Assembly (NCBI GenBank): GCA_963663145.1
Contig: OY760134.1
Coordinates: 2,852,001 to 2,916,000, forward strand
Source: Azotimanducus sp963663145
GTDB taxonomy: Bacteria; Pseudomonadota; Gammaproteobacteria; Pseudomonadales; Azotimanducaceae
Length of the DNA stretch: 64,000 nt
Direction: 5' to 3'
Of the stretch, positions 17,028-26,723 are shown piece after piece. The translations under genes and the position numbers were made by a program. The notes under the pieces were generated by a model. It saw only the letters and a program-made list of their open reading frames with translations. It searched no databases and had not been told where the DNA came from. The number at the start of each line of letters is the position of its first letter. The first letter of the stretch is position 1.

Positions 17028-17672
17028 ATGGAGGATCTGATCGACAAGCTGCAAGAAACCTTGGGCGAGCCCTTGGACCCCTTTGAAGTCCATGCGCAGA
17101 TGCTCGCAGGCGTGTCGGTAGCCTTGCGATGTCGAACTCAAGCCGCGGTTGACTATGAGGCCCTGTTCATACGCCGGAGCACCCGTAAGGATGATCCTTG
17201 GTCGGGTCAGATGGCGTTTCCAGGTGGAAGATTCGACGAACAGGACCGCTCCCTCAAGGTCACGGCGATTCGTGAAACCCAAGAGGAAATCGGATTGGAC
17301 CTCAACAAGTTGGGACACTATCTCGGCGCACTGACACCGCTTGAGCCAATGCGCTCGACACCACCTCAAAGGTTGGTGATCGAGCCACACTTCTTTGAAG
17401 TGCAAGGAGACCCCGCGCTCACACTTGATGAACGCGAAGTCGCCGAAGTCATGTGGCTGCCGCTTGGCCCCATGATCAATGGTGAAAACCACACCGCCAC
17501 CGAGTATTTCTTCGACGGGAAGTCGCGTCTCTTTCCGAGCTTCGAAACGCCAAGCGATCAACCCATCTGGGGCCTCACCTACCGAATACTCGAATGCCTA
17601 TTCATGTTGATCGACCCGGCATTCAGGCCGCTCGGCCTTTCCAACGCGGATCTTGTGGCGCGGGGGCACTAG
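17028..17672 (+). CDS. NUDIX hydrolase of the CoA-pyrophosphatase (NudL) type
   Basis: The 214-residue protein contains LFIRRSTRKDDPWSGQMAF then PGGRFDEQDRSL and TAIRETQEEIGLDL: a Nudix box preceded by the RRS..DPWSG..FPGG stretch of CoA pyrophosphatases. The spacing from PGG to REx2EE equals that of E. coli NudL. The expected reaction is cleavage of CoA or a similar nucleoside diphosphate derivative to 4'-phosphopantetheine and ADP, with Mg or Mn. The ATG at 17028 is preferred because the longer ORF overlaps the thioesterase gene antisense. The C-terminal part is variable. Confidence 0.88.
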   Translation: MEDLIDKLQETLGEPLDPFEVHAQMLAGVSVALRCRTQAAVDYEALFIRRSTRKDDPWSGQMAFPGGRFDEQDRSLKVTAIRETQEEIGLDLNKLGHYLGALTPLEPMRSTPPQRLVIEPHFFEVQGDPALTLDEREVAEVMWLPLGPMINGENHTATEYFFDGKSRLFPSFETPSDQPIWGLTYRILECLFMLIDPAFRPLGLSNADLVARGH

Positions 17673-17693
17673 GGGAATTCGTTATTTGTTCGG

Positions 17694-17882
17694 CTATTCG
17701 GAACCAAGGGGACTCATGCCCCTCACAGCTTTCTCTTCCTTTTCGGAAAACAGTCCCTCCGATTTCATGCGCGCCGCAACTTTTTCTCGCATTTCCAGCC
17801 AAATGACCATCATCCTCTTCCGCGATAGCATGATTGCTTCCGCCATCAACTGCGGCATCACCTCAATGGACTTGAAGAGCAA
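17694..17882 (-). CDS. Small hypothetical protein after photolyase
   Basis: A TTG at 17882, ten bases after the photolyase stop and preceded by CTGGGA, opens 62 codons. The product is rich in Met, Glu and Lys and probably helical (LMAEAIMLSRKRMM, REKVAARMKSEG). No domain is recognised. Tight spacing suggests translational coupling to photolyase, but an ORF of this size could arise by chance; an ATG at 17858 is an alternative start. Confidence 0.35.
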   Translation of the reverse strand: MLFKSIEVMPQLMAEAIMLSRKRMMVIWLEMREKVAARMKSEGLFSEKEEKAVRGMSPLGSE

Positions 17883-17892
17883 GTCCCAGAAA

Positions 17893-19329
17893 CTATTGCC
17901 GAAGTTCGTTCCAAGCCTCCAAAGCGCGTTCGCGGGAGGTGCGCAGATCGACTATTGGGGCCGGATAGTTTTTGTCCAAGCTCACGCCGCCTCTCGCGAG
18001 TTCTTGCGAATCCGCCTCCCAAGGCGCGTGGATGTGTCGATTCGACAAGCCCCGCAACTCTGGCAGCCAGCGTCGTAGATATTCGCCTTGCGGGTCGAAC
18101 TTTCGGGACTGTGTGATCGGATTGAAGATGCGAAAGTAGGGCGCGGCGTCGGCGCCGCAGCCCGCCACCCATTGCCAGCCGAAACTGTTGTTGGCGAGGT
18201 CGGCATCCACCAGGCAGTCCCAGAACCAGCGTGCGCCGTTAAGCCAGTGAATCATGAGGTTCTTAGTGAGGAAGGAAGCGGTGACCATACGCACGCGATT
18301 GTGCATGGTGCCGGTGCGCCAGAGTTCGCGCATGCCGGCATCCACCAAGGGGAAACCCGTCATGCCTTGCTGCCAACGCCTCAAGAGGTCATGGTCAACA
18401 TGCCAGGGGAATCGGTCGAAATGGGAATTCAAATTCGCATCGCACATATGCTGGTGGTGCCAGAGCATGTGATAGCTGAATTCACGCCAACAAATCTGCC
18501 GCAACCAAGGCTCGGTATTCGAGTCTAATGCGGCCATGCCTGCTTCACGCCAAGCTCGGAGCGGACTGATTTCGCCAAAGTGCAGATGGGGAGAAAGTGC
18601 CGAAACGCCGGATATGGCAGGAAAGTCCCGCTTGGCTTTGTAGTTTTCCAAAGCGCCTTGAAGGAAGCGACCCAATTGATTGAGTGCCCCCTGTTCACCT
18701 GGGGTCCAATACTTGTGAAACTCCGAATCCCACGGAATGCGCGGTGTAAGCTGAAGCGTATCGATCCGATTGCGTGGTTGAGTGCATTCGGCCAAGGTCA
18801 TGCCCGATGGCTTGGGCAGCAGTCTGCCGGCTGGGGTCTTGTGGAGGAGATTTCGGTAGAAGGGTGTGAACACCCCGTAAGGCATGCCGTTGGCCTTCAG
18901 TGCCTCACCTGGCTCCCATATGAGCGAACCCTTGAAGGCATTTGTTTCGATGCCGCGCCCGCGCAATGACCGTTCGATGCGCTCGTCGCGCTCCCTCCGC
19001 CAAGGTTCGTAACAACGGTTCCAGACCACTTTCTTGACGGGCAAGGACTCGCAGAGTCTCGCAAGCTCGGCTTCCGCGTCGCCTGACAAGACCCAGAGCC
19101 TGTCCCCGAGCGTCTCGTTCAACCGGCACAAGGAATGATGCAACCACCAACGCGAGGCACCACCCATCTTCCAGTCGCCGACGTTGGCATCATCAAGGAT
19201 GTAGAGCGGAAGCACGCTCCCTGAGGCCGCGGCAGCGGATAAAGCGGGATTGTCCTCAAGCCGCAGGTCCTGACGGAACCACATGATGCTGAGGGGCGCG
19301 GGAACGGGGTCACGCTTCGATTGGGACAA
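17893..19329 (-). CDS. phr: Deoxyribodipyrimidine photolyase (class I cryptochrome/photolyase family)
   Basis: The 478-residue protein repairs cyclobutane pyrimidine dimers with light energy and FADH. The N-terminal antenna domain begins IMWFRQDLRLEDNPAL. The C-terminal FAD domain contains WREFSYHMLWHH, FPLVDAGMRELWRTGTMHNR and VRMVTASFLTKNL, then SFGWQWVAGCGADAAPYFRI, FNPITQSRKFD and YLRRWLPEL. These are the conserved FAD- and lesion-binding stretches, and the length is normal. A Trp electron-transfer chain is likely but was not mapped. Its start is divergent from the M60 protease gene with 169 bp between. Confidence 0.95.
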   Translation of the reverse strand: MSQSKRDPVPAPLSIMWFRQDLRLEDNPALSAAAASGSVLPLYILDDANVGDWKMGGASRWWLHHSLCRLNETLGDRLWVLSGDAEAELARLCESLPVKKVVWNRCYEPWRRERDERIERSLRGRGIETNAFKGSLIWEPGEALKANGMPYGVFTPFYRNLLHKTPAGRLLPKPSGMTLAECTQPRNRIDTLQLTPRIPWDSEFHKYWTPGEQGALNQLGRFLQGALENYKAKRDFPAISGVSALSPHLHFGEISPLRAWREAGMAALDSNTEPWLRQICWREFSYHMLWHHQHMCDANLNSHFDRFPWHVDHDLLRRWQQGMTGFPLVDAGMRELWRTGTMHNRVRMVTASFLTKNLMIHWLNGARWFWDCLVDADLANNSFGWQWVAGCGADAAPYFRIFNPITQSRKFDPQGEYLRRWLPELRGLSNRHIHAPWEADSQELARGGVSLDKNYPAPIVDLRTSRERALEAWNELRQ

Positions 19330-19498
19330 GGATATCGCGCACTGCTATTCGGATAGCCATAGTATGGCCAAAGGACAAACGATGCTGTCGTGGGCGTAGG
19401 AAAAATTGGTCCGCGACTGCTTCTGTCGCTAGAATGACCCGCACCTTCAACGCTGCCTTGATCAGGAGTTTCCCGTTCATACGACTTCGCCTAAAGTT

Positions 19499-22400
19499 GT
19501 GGGAACTGTGCTAAGCGCTGTCCTCGCAGCGCTCTTGCTGTGCTGGCCGCCGCCATTGCATGCAGAGCAGTTCAGGATCCCGCTATTGGTGTCGGCAAGC
19601 TCCGGAGGAGATCCTCAGGGTGTGCTGAGGCTTCTGAACAGCGCGGAGGAATCGGGGAGCGTCTCGATTTACGCGATCGACGACTCCGGAGAACGGCATG
19701 GTCCGGCGACCTTCAAGCTGAACGCTTCGGCGGCTGTGGAGATCACCGCGACGGACCTTGCTCGGGGCAACACGGTTCTCGGTTTGACTGGCGCCATTCG
19801 CCCGGACATCGGAGATGTGCGTCTCGTTATCGAGACGGATCTGCCGATAGTGGCCTTGGTGTACGTGCGTGCCGTCGACGGCACGCTCAGCTCGATGCAC
19901 GATACCGTGCGCGGCGGATCGGACGGAGCGGCAGGCGATTACCGTTACGAAATCCCCTTCTTTAACCCGGCGGACGATGTCGTGCATACAAGTCGGCTAC
20001 GGTTGATCAACGCGAACGATTCCCCGGCCGAGGTCATAATCGGCGGGCGTCAAGACAACGGTGTCTCGCCCGCCGGCAGCGAGGTGAGGCTGACGCTGCC
20101 GGCGCAGGGCGCAAGGACATTGACTGCGGCGCAACTGGAGGCGGGCGATCCCGACCTGACAGGTTGGCTGGGAGCTGGCATGGGTAGATGGCGGCTATCC
20201 ATAGTCTCAGAGCGTCCGCTGCAGGTTCTGAACATCGTCGCGACCAACGCCGACTACCTGAACAATCTCTCGACGACCGTATCGGGAGGTGCGGCACCTG
20301 CGGATGCGAACACCTTCAACGGTCGCTTCGCTGATCGGGCATTGGTCCACCGCTCGGCAAACGAGCGCACCACCTTCAACCCCTCAGCAGGCAGGCTGTT
20401 TACCGAAACTCTGGAGTCGCAGGGCATCGCCGAGACATACACCGGTAGCTATGACTACGAATTGATCGAATCCGCTGCTGGTCGATTGACGCTCAACTAC
20501 GCTGATCGCGGCGTATGCCGGAGGAATATGTACTTCGCCTCGCGCACTGCGGGATGGTTCGCGTCCAAGTGTGACTCCGACGATAGCCCGGATGGCGAAT
20601 GGACCGGGGGTAGCTGGTCAGTGGAAGGTATCGGGGGCAATGGAATTGATGGCGTGAACGGGACCGACGAAAGGCTTGTCGATGTGCCAGCATCCGGCGC
20701 GTTCATCCCAGCGACTCTGGTCGATGGGAGCTTGTCTTCGACCGCGCTCGGCACAACCATCGTGCTGAGCGACGGGGGTTACTTCGAGCTGAACGACGGC
20801 ACAAAATATAGCTGTACGGCGCCAGATGGATGCACGATAAGCAACGGCACGTTGATGAGGGGGGCAGTGGCCCGGCGCACGGCGGGCACTGGCGACGGCG
20901 CGGTAGACCGGATTCCGACCTTGCCTATTGCCGTCGGCCCTGGTGACAGGACATTCACCGTTGGCACGGAGATCGACCCGCTGAAGCTGCCAACGGCGAG
21001 CGGCGGCAACGGCTCACTGACCTACACACTCTCGCCGAGGGTGCCGGGCCTCAGCTTCGAGTCGGCCGCTCGCCAAGTCACCGGTACGCCGACGAGGGCA
21101 GGCGCATACGCCATGGCCTACAGCGTGACGGATCAAGACGGCGACGCGGTGACACTCTCCTTCAACATCATCATCGAAGATCACAGCGATCCTACCGACC
21201 ACCACGCGGCGCTCGTCGCGGGCTTACCGGAACGCCCGTTCGTCGGCGCGAGCGTGGGTGGAACGGAGGGCGCCACCAACACGGTGGGCAGCTTGCGGCT
21301 CGATCTGAATCCTGATGTGTTTCGCGTGATCTCCCTAGACGGGAAAAAGCCCGACGTGCTCGTCGCCGCATCGCGGCTCGGATATGGCCGGGTGGTTGCG
21401 CTCTCCGGTCAGGATTTCATCTCACCGGGGGACCGGGCAACTCTGCTTGGAAACGCGAACGCCGCGCGCCTGCTGGCCAACGCTGTTCGCTGGGCTGGAA
21501 GCGGTAGTGATGCGCCGCTCCGCGTGCTGGTCGACAATCAGCGGATTGCGGACGCACTTGAGGCGCAAGGGCTCGAATGGATCGAAGTGGTCGGTCTGTC
21601 GGGCGATAAGGTGCGCAACTGGAGCGCGGACGCGCTGGTGGATGTGGATGTCGCGATCGTACTGGCCAACAATTGGGGCGATGCGCATCTCATCCCGGAA
21701 TCGATCGCGCCGCTGAGAGCGTTCGCCGAGCGCGGGGGCGGGCTTATTGTCGCGGGTTCAGCCGTTCATTGGAACTGGTGGATCGAAGGGCGGCACGGGC
21801 CTTTTACGGCCAATCGTCTCTTGCGCGGCAGCGGTATTTCTTGGAATCAGGACTCGATCAACGACATCAAGACTGCCACCACGAACGTGGATGCGCGAAC
21901 TTCTCCCAGCTTCGTGTGGGGCAAGTATGTCGATGGCGCACGACTTAATGCGGCTCAGACGACAGTCTTGTCAGGCGTCTTCAACTCGGCCCTTGAGCTC
22001 GGCCGAACTCAGGACCTCGACAGGGCACTCGCACGCTTGGTGCGTGAAGCGCCCTCGCTGCCAACCTTGAGTTCGCGCCCATCTGCTCGGCTCGCCGCTT
22101 CAGTGGCCGAGACCCTTGGCCCGTACGAGTGGCCCGAGGCGCACCCATGGTCGGCCGTGTTTCCGGGAAATCCTGCCGCCAGCGCACGTCGCGTGGACGG
22201 TGTCGTCACCCTGGACGCCACATGGGGTGAGTTTCCAGCCGATGCGGCGCGGCGCGAGCGCCACCTGCCGCTCGGCTTCTATGCTCCGCCCAGCGCTCTG
22301 GTAACAATCGAAGTCCCTGTGCAGCACGCCACAGGAGAACTACGTATATCGGTTGGCGAGCAGTACGACTCGCTGGGCTTGGACCGGCATGGTGGGGCCC

Positions 22401-23494
22401 TTTCCGCATGGCGGCGCGCGCCCAAACTGCGGCGCGAGTTCCGGGTGACGGATCAGCAGACGAGCATCACAAACGCCTATGGCGGTTCCATCGCGCTGAT
22501 CGTGCCTGAAGACTACGCGGGCACCATTCCGGTCACAGTCCGGCGCGCGATACCCATGGCGGTGTATACGGCGGACGAGTCGTCCGCGACCGAGTGGCAT
22601 ACCGATCTCGATAAGGGCGCCCCGCAAGCGATCATCCAGAAACCCGGCAGCATCCGGCTGGTGGTTTCGGCCGAGAACGCCCGCAAGATCGACGACCCCG
22701 GCGAGGTCCAAGCCTTCTGGGACGGTTTCCAGAAACGCCATGCTGAACTCGCCGGAGAGCCCGTGCCCAGAGCCTACGAGAGCATTTGGATATTCGATCC
22801 GCAGGTCGGTTGGGGCTACGCCAACGCTCGCTGGGATCGCATCAACTACCCGCTGCACGCGGAGCATTGGGCGTTGTTGCCTGGCACCTTGGCGGGCAGA
22901 GAGTACCTCGCCGGGCTCAAGGGCGCGACACCTCCCCCGCACAGTGTGCCCCGCCCCGGGACCTACTCCCCTGAAATACACGGGGTGGACTGGTGGCTTT
23001 TTGGGCACGAACTCGGCCACCAGTGGCAGACCGACGACTGGGGCTATGGACCTGCCAGCCGCCGGGACATCATCGAAGTTGCGGTCAATCTGTTTACGAT
23101 GTACACCCTGAATCTCGAAATCTTCGACGGCGACGAATTCAACGTCTACGCCGAAACCAGAGACCATGGCTGCGCCAAAACGCTCGACCATGCATCGCTT
23201 GCCAAACTGCGCTGGCCCACCGCCGATTTTTGCGAGCGGCTCGCCCTATACCGCCAACTCATCAATGAGTTCGGCTGGTCCCCGATGCGGCGGGTATTTC
23301 ACAGCTACTACAACCCGGCCTATCCGCGCCAAACCTACGGCAGCGAACTCGACGGCTTCGCGATTCGGTTCAGTGCTATGGTTGAACGTGACCTCGTCCG
23401 ATTCTTCCAGCGCTGGCAGTATCCGCTGTCCGACTCCGCCGCAAGCGTTATCTCCGCATTCGGATACGAGCAGTGGCTGCCACCCGGCTGGTAG
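19499..23494 (+). CDS. Large secreted M60-like (enhancin/IMPa-type) metalloprotease
   Basis: The 1331-residue protein starts at GTG 19499 with a signal peptide ending near LHA-EQ (residues 1-22). It then has beta-rich repeats (about 25-450), a cadherin/He_PIG-like Ig domain (about 485-560; GLSFESAARQVTGTPTRAG), a glutamine-amidotransferase-like alpha/beta region (about 600-760; VAASRLGYGRVVALSGQDF and GGGLIVAGSAVHWNWW), and the C-terminal M60 protease. HELGH is at 1170-1174 and the Glu ligand at about 1193 in IIEVAVNLF. M60 enzymes cleave next to O-glycans in mucin-like glycoproteins. It stands alone, convergent with yaaA. Confidence 0.88.
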   Translation: MGTVLSAVLAALLLCWPPPLHAEQFRIPLLVSASSGGDPQGVLRLLNSAEESGSVSIYAIDDSGERHGPATFKLNASAAVEITATDLARGNTVLGLTGAIRPDIGDVRLVIETDLPIVALVYVRAVDGTLSSMHDTVRGGSDGAAGDYRYEIPFFNPADDVVHTSRLRLINANDSPAEVIIGGRQDNGVSPAGSEVRLTLPAQGARTLTAAQLEAGDPDLTGWLGAGMGRWRLSIVSERPLQVLNIVATNADYLNNLSTTVSGGAAPADANTFNGRFADRALVHRSANERTTFNPSAGRLFTETLESQGIAETYTGSYDYELIESAAGRLTLNYADRGVCRRNMYFASRTAGWFASKCDSDDSPDGEWTGGSWSVEGIGGNGIDGVNGTDERLVDVPASGAFIPATLVDGSLSSTALGTTIVLSDGGYFELNDGTKYSCTAPDGCTISNGTLMRGAVARRTAGTGDGAVDRIPTLPIAVGPGDRTFTVGTEIDPLKLPTASGGNGSLTYTLSPRVPGLSFESAARQVTGTPTRAGAYAMAYSVTDQDGDAVTLSFNIIIEDHSDPTDHHAALVAGLPERPFVGASVGGTEGATNTVGSLRLDLNPDVFRVISLDGKKPDVLVAASRLGYGRVVALSGQDFISPGDRATLLGNANAARLLANAVRWAGSGSDAPLRVLVDNQRIADALEAQGLEWIEVVGLSGDKVRNWSADALVDVDVAIVLANNWGDAHLIPESIAPLRAFAERGGGLIVAGSAVHWNWWIEGRHGPFTANRLLRGSGISWNQDSINDIKTATTNVDARTSPSFVWGKYVDGARLNAAQTTVLSGVFNSALELGRTQDLDRALARLVREAPSLPTLSSRPSARLAASVAETLGPYEWPEAHPWSAVFPGNPAASARRVDGVVTLDATWGEFPADAARRERHLPLGFYAPPSALVTIEVPVQHATGELRISVGEQYDSLGLDRHGGALSAWRRAPKLRREFRVTDQQTSITNAYGGSIALIVPEDYAGTIPVTVRRAIPMAVYTADESSATEWHTDLDKGAPQAIIQKPGSIRLVVSAENARKIDDPGEVQAFWDGFQKRHAELAGEPVPRAYESIWIFDPQVGWGYANARWDRINYPLHAEHWALLPGTLAGREYLAGLKGATPPPHSVPRPGTYSPEIHGVDWWLFGHELGHQWQTDDWGYGPASRRDIIEVAVNLFTMYTLNLEIFDGDEFNVYAETRDHGCAKTLDHASLAKLRWPTADFCERLALYRQLINEFGWSPMRRVFHSYYNPAYPRQTYGSELDGFAIRFSAMVERDLVRFFQRWQYPLSDSAASVISAFGYEQWLPPGW

Positions 23495-23503
23495 CCGCAG
23501 ACA

Positions 23504-24283
23504 TTAACCCGGAGGGTGCAGGCGGGTGAACATGGGTCTGTCACGCATGGAGAGTTCCGGGTTCAGGGAGTAGTTTTCGCGATTGAAGCGAGTCATTCCG
23601 CGATAGGTGTTGATTCGCTCATCGATCAGGAAGCGGGCCATGTGACCGCGCGCCCGCTTGGCGTTGAAGCTCACAACCCTATAGCTGCCCTTGCGCCACT
23701 CTCGGAACTTCGGATGCACAACACGCGCATTGAGTTGCGAAAAATCCACTGCGGAAGCGTATTCTTCCGATGCCAGATTCACGACGATTTGACCTTTCTT
23801 GTCGCCAAGGTCCGCGTTGATGGTTTCGGTGATTCGATTTTCCCAGAAGTTATAGAGGTTGCCTTGCGCTATTGAATCCAATGAGAGTCCCATTTCAAGC
23901 CGATAGGGCTCAATCAGGTCAAGTGGCCGCAAGATGCCGTACAGGCCAGAGAGAATGCGCACATGCTTGTGTACATAGGCAAGGCTTCTGGCATCGAGGG
24001 TTTGCGCATCGAATGCGCGATACACGTCACCCATAAACGCCAAAATTGCCTGCTTGCCGTTTCGCCTTGTCGTGTGTCCGCTCCAAGCTTGAAATCGGTC
24101 AACGTTCAATTCGGCCACATCGGTGCTCACCCCCATCAGCTCCCGCAGTTCACTCGCCGATTTCCCCCGCATATGCGCCACCAAGCTCGCTGACGCGTCC
24201 AAGAACCGTGGCTGTGTGGTGCGACTGACCTTCGAACTCGTCTTAAAGTCAAGAAGCTTGGCAGGTGACAAGAGAATTAGCAT
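23504..24283 (-). CDS. yaaA: Peroxide stress protein YaaA (DUF328)
   Basis: The 259-residue protein begins MLILLSPAKLLDF and contains LMGVSTDVAELNVDRFQ, AFMGDVYRAFDA and ILSGLYGILRPLDLIEPYRLEMG, all YaaA family hallmarks. E. coli YaaA lowers free iron and limits Fenton damage under peroxide; it binds DNA and has a helix-hairpin-helix-like fold. Length matches the family. It is convergent with the M60 gene with 9 bases between the stops. No OxyR site was identified upstream. Confidence 0.95.
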   Translation of the reverse strand: MLILLSPAKLLDFKTSSKVSRTTQPRFLDASASLVAHMRGKSASELRELMGVSTDVAELNVDRFQAWSGHTTRRNGKQAILAFMGDVYRAFDAQTLDARSLAYVHKHVRILSGLYGILRPLDLIEPYRLEMGLSLDSIAQGNLYNFWENRITETINADLGDKKGQIVVNLASEEYASAVDFSQLNARVVHPKFREWRKGSYRVVSFNAKRARGHMARFLIDERINTYRGMTRFNRENYSLNPELSMRDRPMFTRLHPPG

Positions 24284-24362
24284 CGGGTGCTCATCCAGCG
24301 AACGAAACCAATAGTCTAATGCACTCGAAGGCGTTGGATAGCTCGATTTGATCGAACTTTCG

Positions 24363-25025
24363 CTAAAGTGAACTCATGTTCAGAATCTCATCGGCCCGCT
24401 CGGCCAGCGACTCGCTGTGCGTTGCGACAATCAAACTCGACCCGGCCTTTTCCACTGCACTCCACAACAGGTCCGCAACCATTTTCGAGTTCTTGGCATC
24501 AAGATTGCCCGTCGGCTCGTCGGCCAGCACGAGGCTCGGTGAATGAACCAGCGCCCGCAACACCGCCACTCGCTGCTGTTCTCCCCCGGAAAGTTGGTCT
24601 GGAAACGCGGTCAGCCTGTCGCCCAATCCCATCGCCGTCAGCCCTTCATCAACGCGCTGCTGGTTGCTCGGCAACCCCTTGAGTTCGAGTGGAAGCAGAC
24701 AATTTTCTCTCAGATTGAGCGTCGGGATAAGATTGAAGAACTGAAAGACAATGCCCATGCTTGTGCGTCGCATGGCCGTGCGGGCCGCCTCATCGGCACA
24801 CGCCATATCCATGACCTGCCCTTCTTTCGTGAGCAGCACTTTGCCCGAACTTGGTCGCTTGAGGCCGGCGACGAGATTCAGCAGCGTGGTTTTGCCGGAA
24901 CCGCTTTCGCCAAATAAGGCGAGGCTTCGGCCGGCTTCAAGCTCGAAGTTCAGATCACCAAATAAGGGTTGGGAAAGCGCCGCAGGCTCGAAGGCGACGG
25001 AGAGATTCTCCAGCCGAAGCTTCAT
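24363..25025 (-). CDS. ABC transporter ATP-binding protein (LolD/MacB type), orphan
   Basis: The 220-residue ATPase has Walker A GESGSGKTTL (about 38-47), Q-loop VFQFFNLIPTLNLREN, signature LSGGEQQR and Walker B LVLADEPTGNLD, then the H-loop ATHS. The FFNLIPTLNLREN and DEPTGNLD stretches place it in the type VII (LolD, FtsE, MacB) group, which drives lipoprotein or mechanotransmission transport. No permease partner lies in the window; the neighbours are sbcB upstream and yaaA downstream. The partner must be elsewhere. Confidence 0.9.
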   Translation of the reverse strand: MKLRLENLSVAFEPAALSQPLFGDLNFELEAGRSLALFGESGSGKTTLLNLVAGLKRPSSGKVLLTKEGQVMDMACADEAARTAMRRTSMGIVFQFFNLIPTLNLRENCLLPLELKGLPSNQQRVDEGLTAMGLGDRLTAFPDQLSGGEQQRVAVLRALVHSPSLVLADEPTGNLDAKNSKMVADLLWSAVEKAGSSLIVATHSESLAERADEILNMSSL

Positions 25026-25061
25026 GCGCCAAAGCTTCTGAGCACCGGCCTTAAGGCCAAG

Positions 25062-26666
25062 CTAGCGCGGTGCCACCAAAGAATCGTGCAAGTCGTCCCC
25101 ATGGTCTTCCAGTGCCGCAAGCACCTCCTCATTGGCAGGCACGGCATCGCCGGCCCTCACCTCCGAGATGCGCTGTCGAAAGCTCTCAAGCGTGAGATAT
25201 GAATCGGTGTCGGAGGATGTGCCGAGCAATTTCTGCTTCAAATACCCTCTCCATTCGCGACGCTCTTGGTCGTTCATGAGTTCTGTGAGTTCATTGCGCG
25301 CCTTGAGCCGGCCGAGCAGTTCGCGCAGGCGCCGATCTTGAAAGTTCGTCTTTCCGGGCTTGTTCGCCTGTCGCAGCGCTTGCGCAACCCTGAGCGCCTC
25401 AGTTTGATCGCGTTCATTGATAAAACGCGCATAGAGTTGCGCTTCCACGTCCTTGGAAACCGCAGGTGCCTTTCGTTTGATGCCGTTGAGTTCGGCGCTG
25501 CTAAGCGGCTTGCCGTCCGGCGCGACCAGGCCATTGAAGTTGCGCTCACCGCCCTTGCCAGACCTGTTGCGTCGATTCCTTCCCTTGCCTTTGCCTCCGC
25601 CTCGTCGATCATTCGCCTCGCCTTCGTTCTCGACCCGAAAGAGTCCGGCAATTCGCTTTTCGATCAACGCCTTATGCCTGAGCAGGTAATCTCGGCGCTC
25701 TTCCGCCAACTGCATATCAATGCCAAGGCGCTTGATGTCCTCGGGGCGCAGCACATTGACCGGCGCGATAAAGGGACATTTGTTGATTTGCACGGGACGC
25801 AGCGGAAGACGGTCGTCGCCATCCGGATTCCACCAGACTTCCGCGAGCTGTTCCTCCGACCATTCGACCAGACACCGCAAATCCGCGCCCAAGTCCGCAA
25901 CGATGCGCGTGTTCTTTTTTGGCGGACGGCCAATCTGCATTGCCAGCCCCAAACTCTTGCGGTCGCGCGGCAGACTCCCGGCGACCAAGACTTTCATCTC
26001 GGAGGGGTTGCGTAGAAGTTTTTCGACCTCGTTTCTGCGCCTCAAGCCGAACGCAAAATCATAGAGTTTTTCGTTGTTCTTGCGAAGCAGTCGCGCCAAT
26101 TCAATGGTGAGCCTCACATCCGTACCCGCTTCGTGCATTCCTTCGACGTTGAATCCGTTTGCCTCCGCCAAGGCTTCCAAATTGAAGACTGACACACCAT
26201 TTTTTGTCGGCCACTCGATACCTTCCGGCCTTAAGGCCGCAGCGGCGCGGCATAGTTCGAGCAAATCCCAGCGCGTATTGCCGTTTTGGTATTCGCGCAG
26301 GTAGACGGGCAACAGATTGCGATACAGGCCGTAGCGCACAAATTCATCATCGAACCGAATGGAATTAAACCCAGCCACGCAGGTGCCGGGCTCCATGAAC
26401 AGCTCATAGACCCGATGCATGGCTTCAAGCTCGGTGACACCTTCCTGATTTGCCCCCTGAGGCGTGATGCCGGTCAGGCAGCAGGCGGCCGGGTCGGGAA
26501 GCACATCGACCGGCAAGCGCACTTGAAAGTTGATCGGTTCCCCAATATCGACCAAGTCGTGCGTCGTTCTCTGAGCCGCGAACTGAAGTATCCTGTGCCA
26601 ACAGGGATCAATACCGGTCGTCTCTAAGTCATACCAACAGATGTGGCCATCCTGAGTCTCTGACAT
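25062..26666 (-). CDS. sbcB: Exodeoxyribonuclease I
   Basis: The 534-residue enzyme degrades single-stranded DNA 3' to 5' and assists mismatch repair and recombination. The DEDD exonuclease motifs are WYDLETTGIDP at the N-terminus, GFNSIRFDDEF and EAGTDVRLTIELA; the SH3-like and C-terminal helical regions follow. A Gly/Arg/Lys-rich insertion (about residues 355-375, with RRGGGKGKGRNRRNRSGKGG) makes it longer than the 475-residue E. coli protein and looks disordered. The ABC ATPase gene begins 36 bases downstream. Confidence 0.94.
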   Translation of the reverse strand: MSETQDGHICWYDLETTGIDPCWHRILQFAAQRTTHDLVDIGEPINFQVRLPVDVLPDPAACCLTGITPQGANQEGVTELEAMHRVYELFMEPGTCVAGFNSIRFDDEFVRYGLYRNLLPVYLREYQNGNTRWDLLELCRAAAALRPEGIEWPTKNGVSVFNLEALAEANGFNVEGMHEAGTDVRLTIELARLLRKNNEKLYDFAFGLRRRNEVEKLLRNPSEMKVLVAGSLPRDRKSLGLAMQIGRPPKKNTRIVADLGADLRCLVEWSEEQLAEVWWNPDGDDRLPLRPVQINKCPFIAPVNVLRPEDIKRLGIDMQLAEERRDYLLRHKALIEKRIAGLFRVENEGEANDRRGGGKGKGRNRRNRSGKGGERNFNGLVAPDGKPLSSAELNGIKRKAPAVSKDVEAQLYARFINERDQTEALRVAQALRQANKPGKTNFQDRRLRELLGRLKARNELTELMNDQERREWRGYLKQKLLGTSSDTDSYLTLESFRQRISEVRAGDAVPANEEVLAALEDHGDDLHDSLVAPR

Positions 26667-26723
26667 ACAACGTTTTCCTAAGATGAAGCGGGTGAATTCC
26701 GCAAGCGAGTCAACCCAATTTCA

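Noticed and set aside
22340..23191. 283-residue minus-strand ORF
   Set aside because: It is antisense to the M60 protease domain, which carries the zinc motif on the plus strand.
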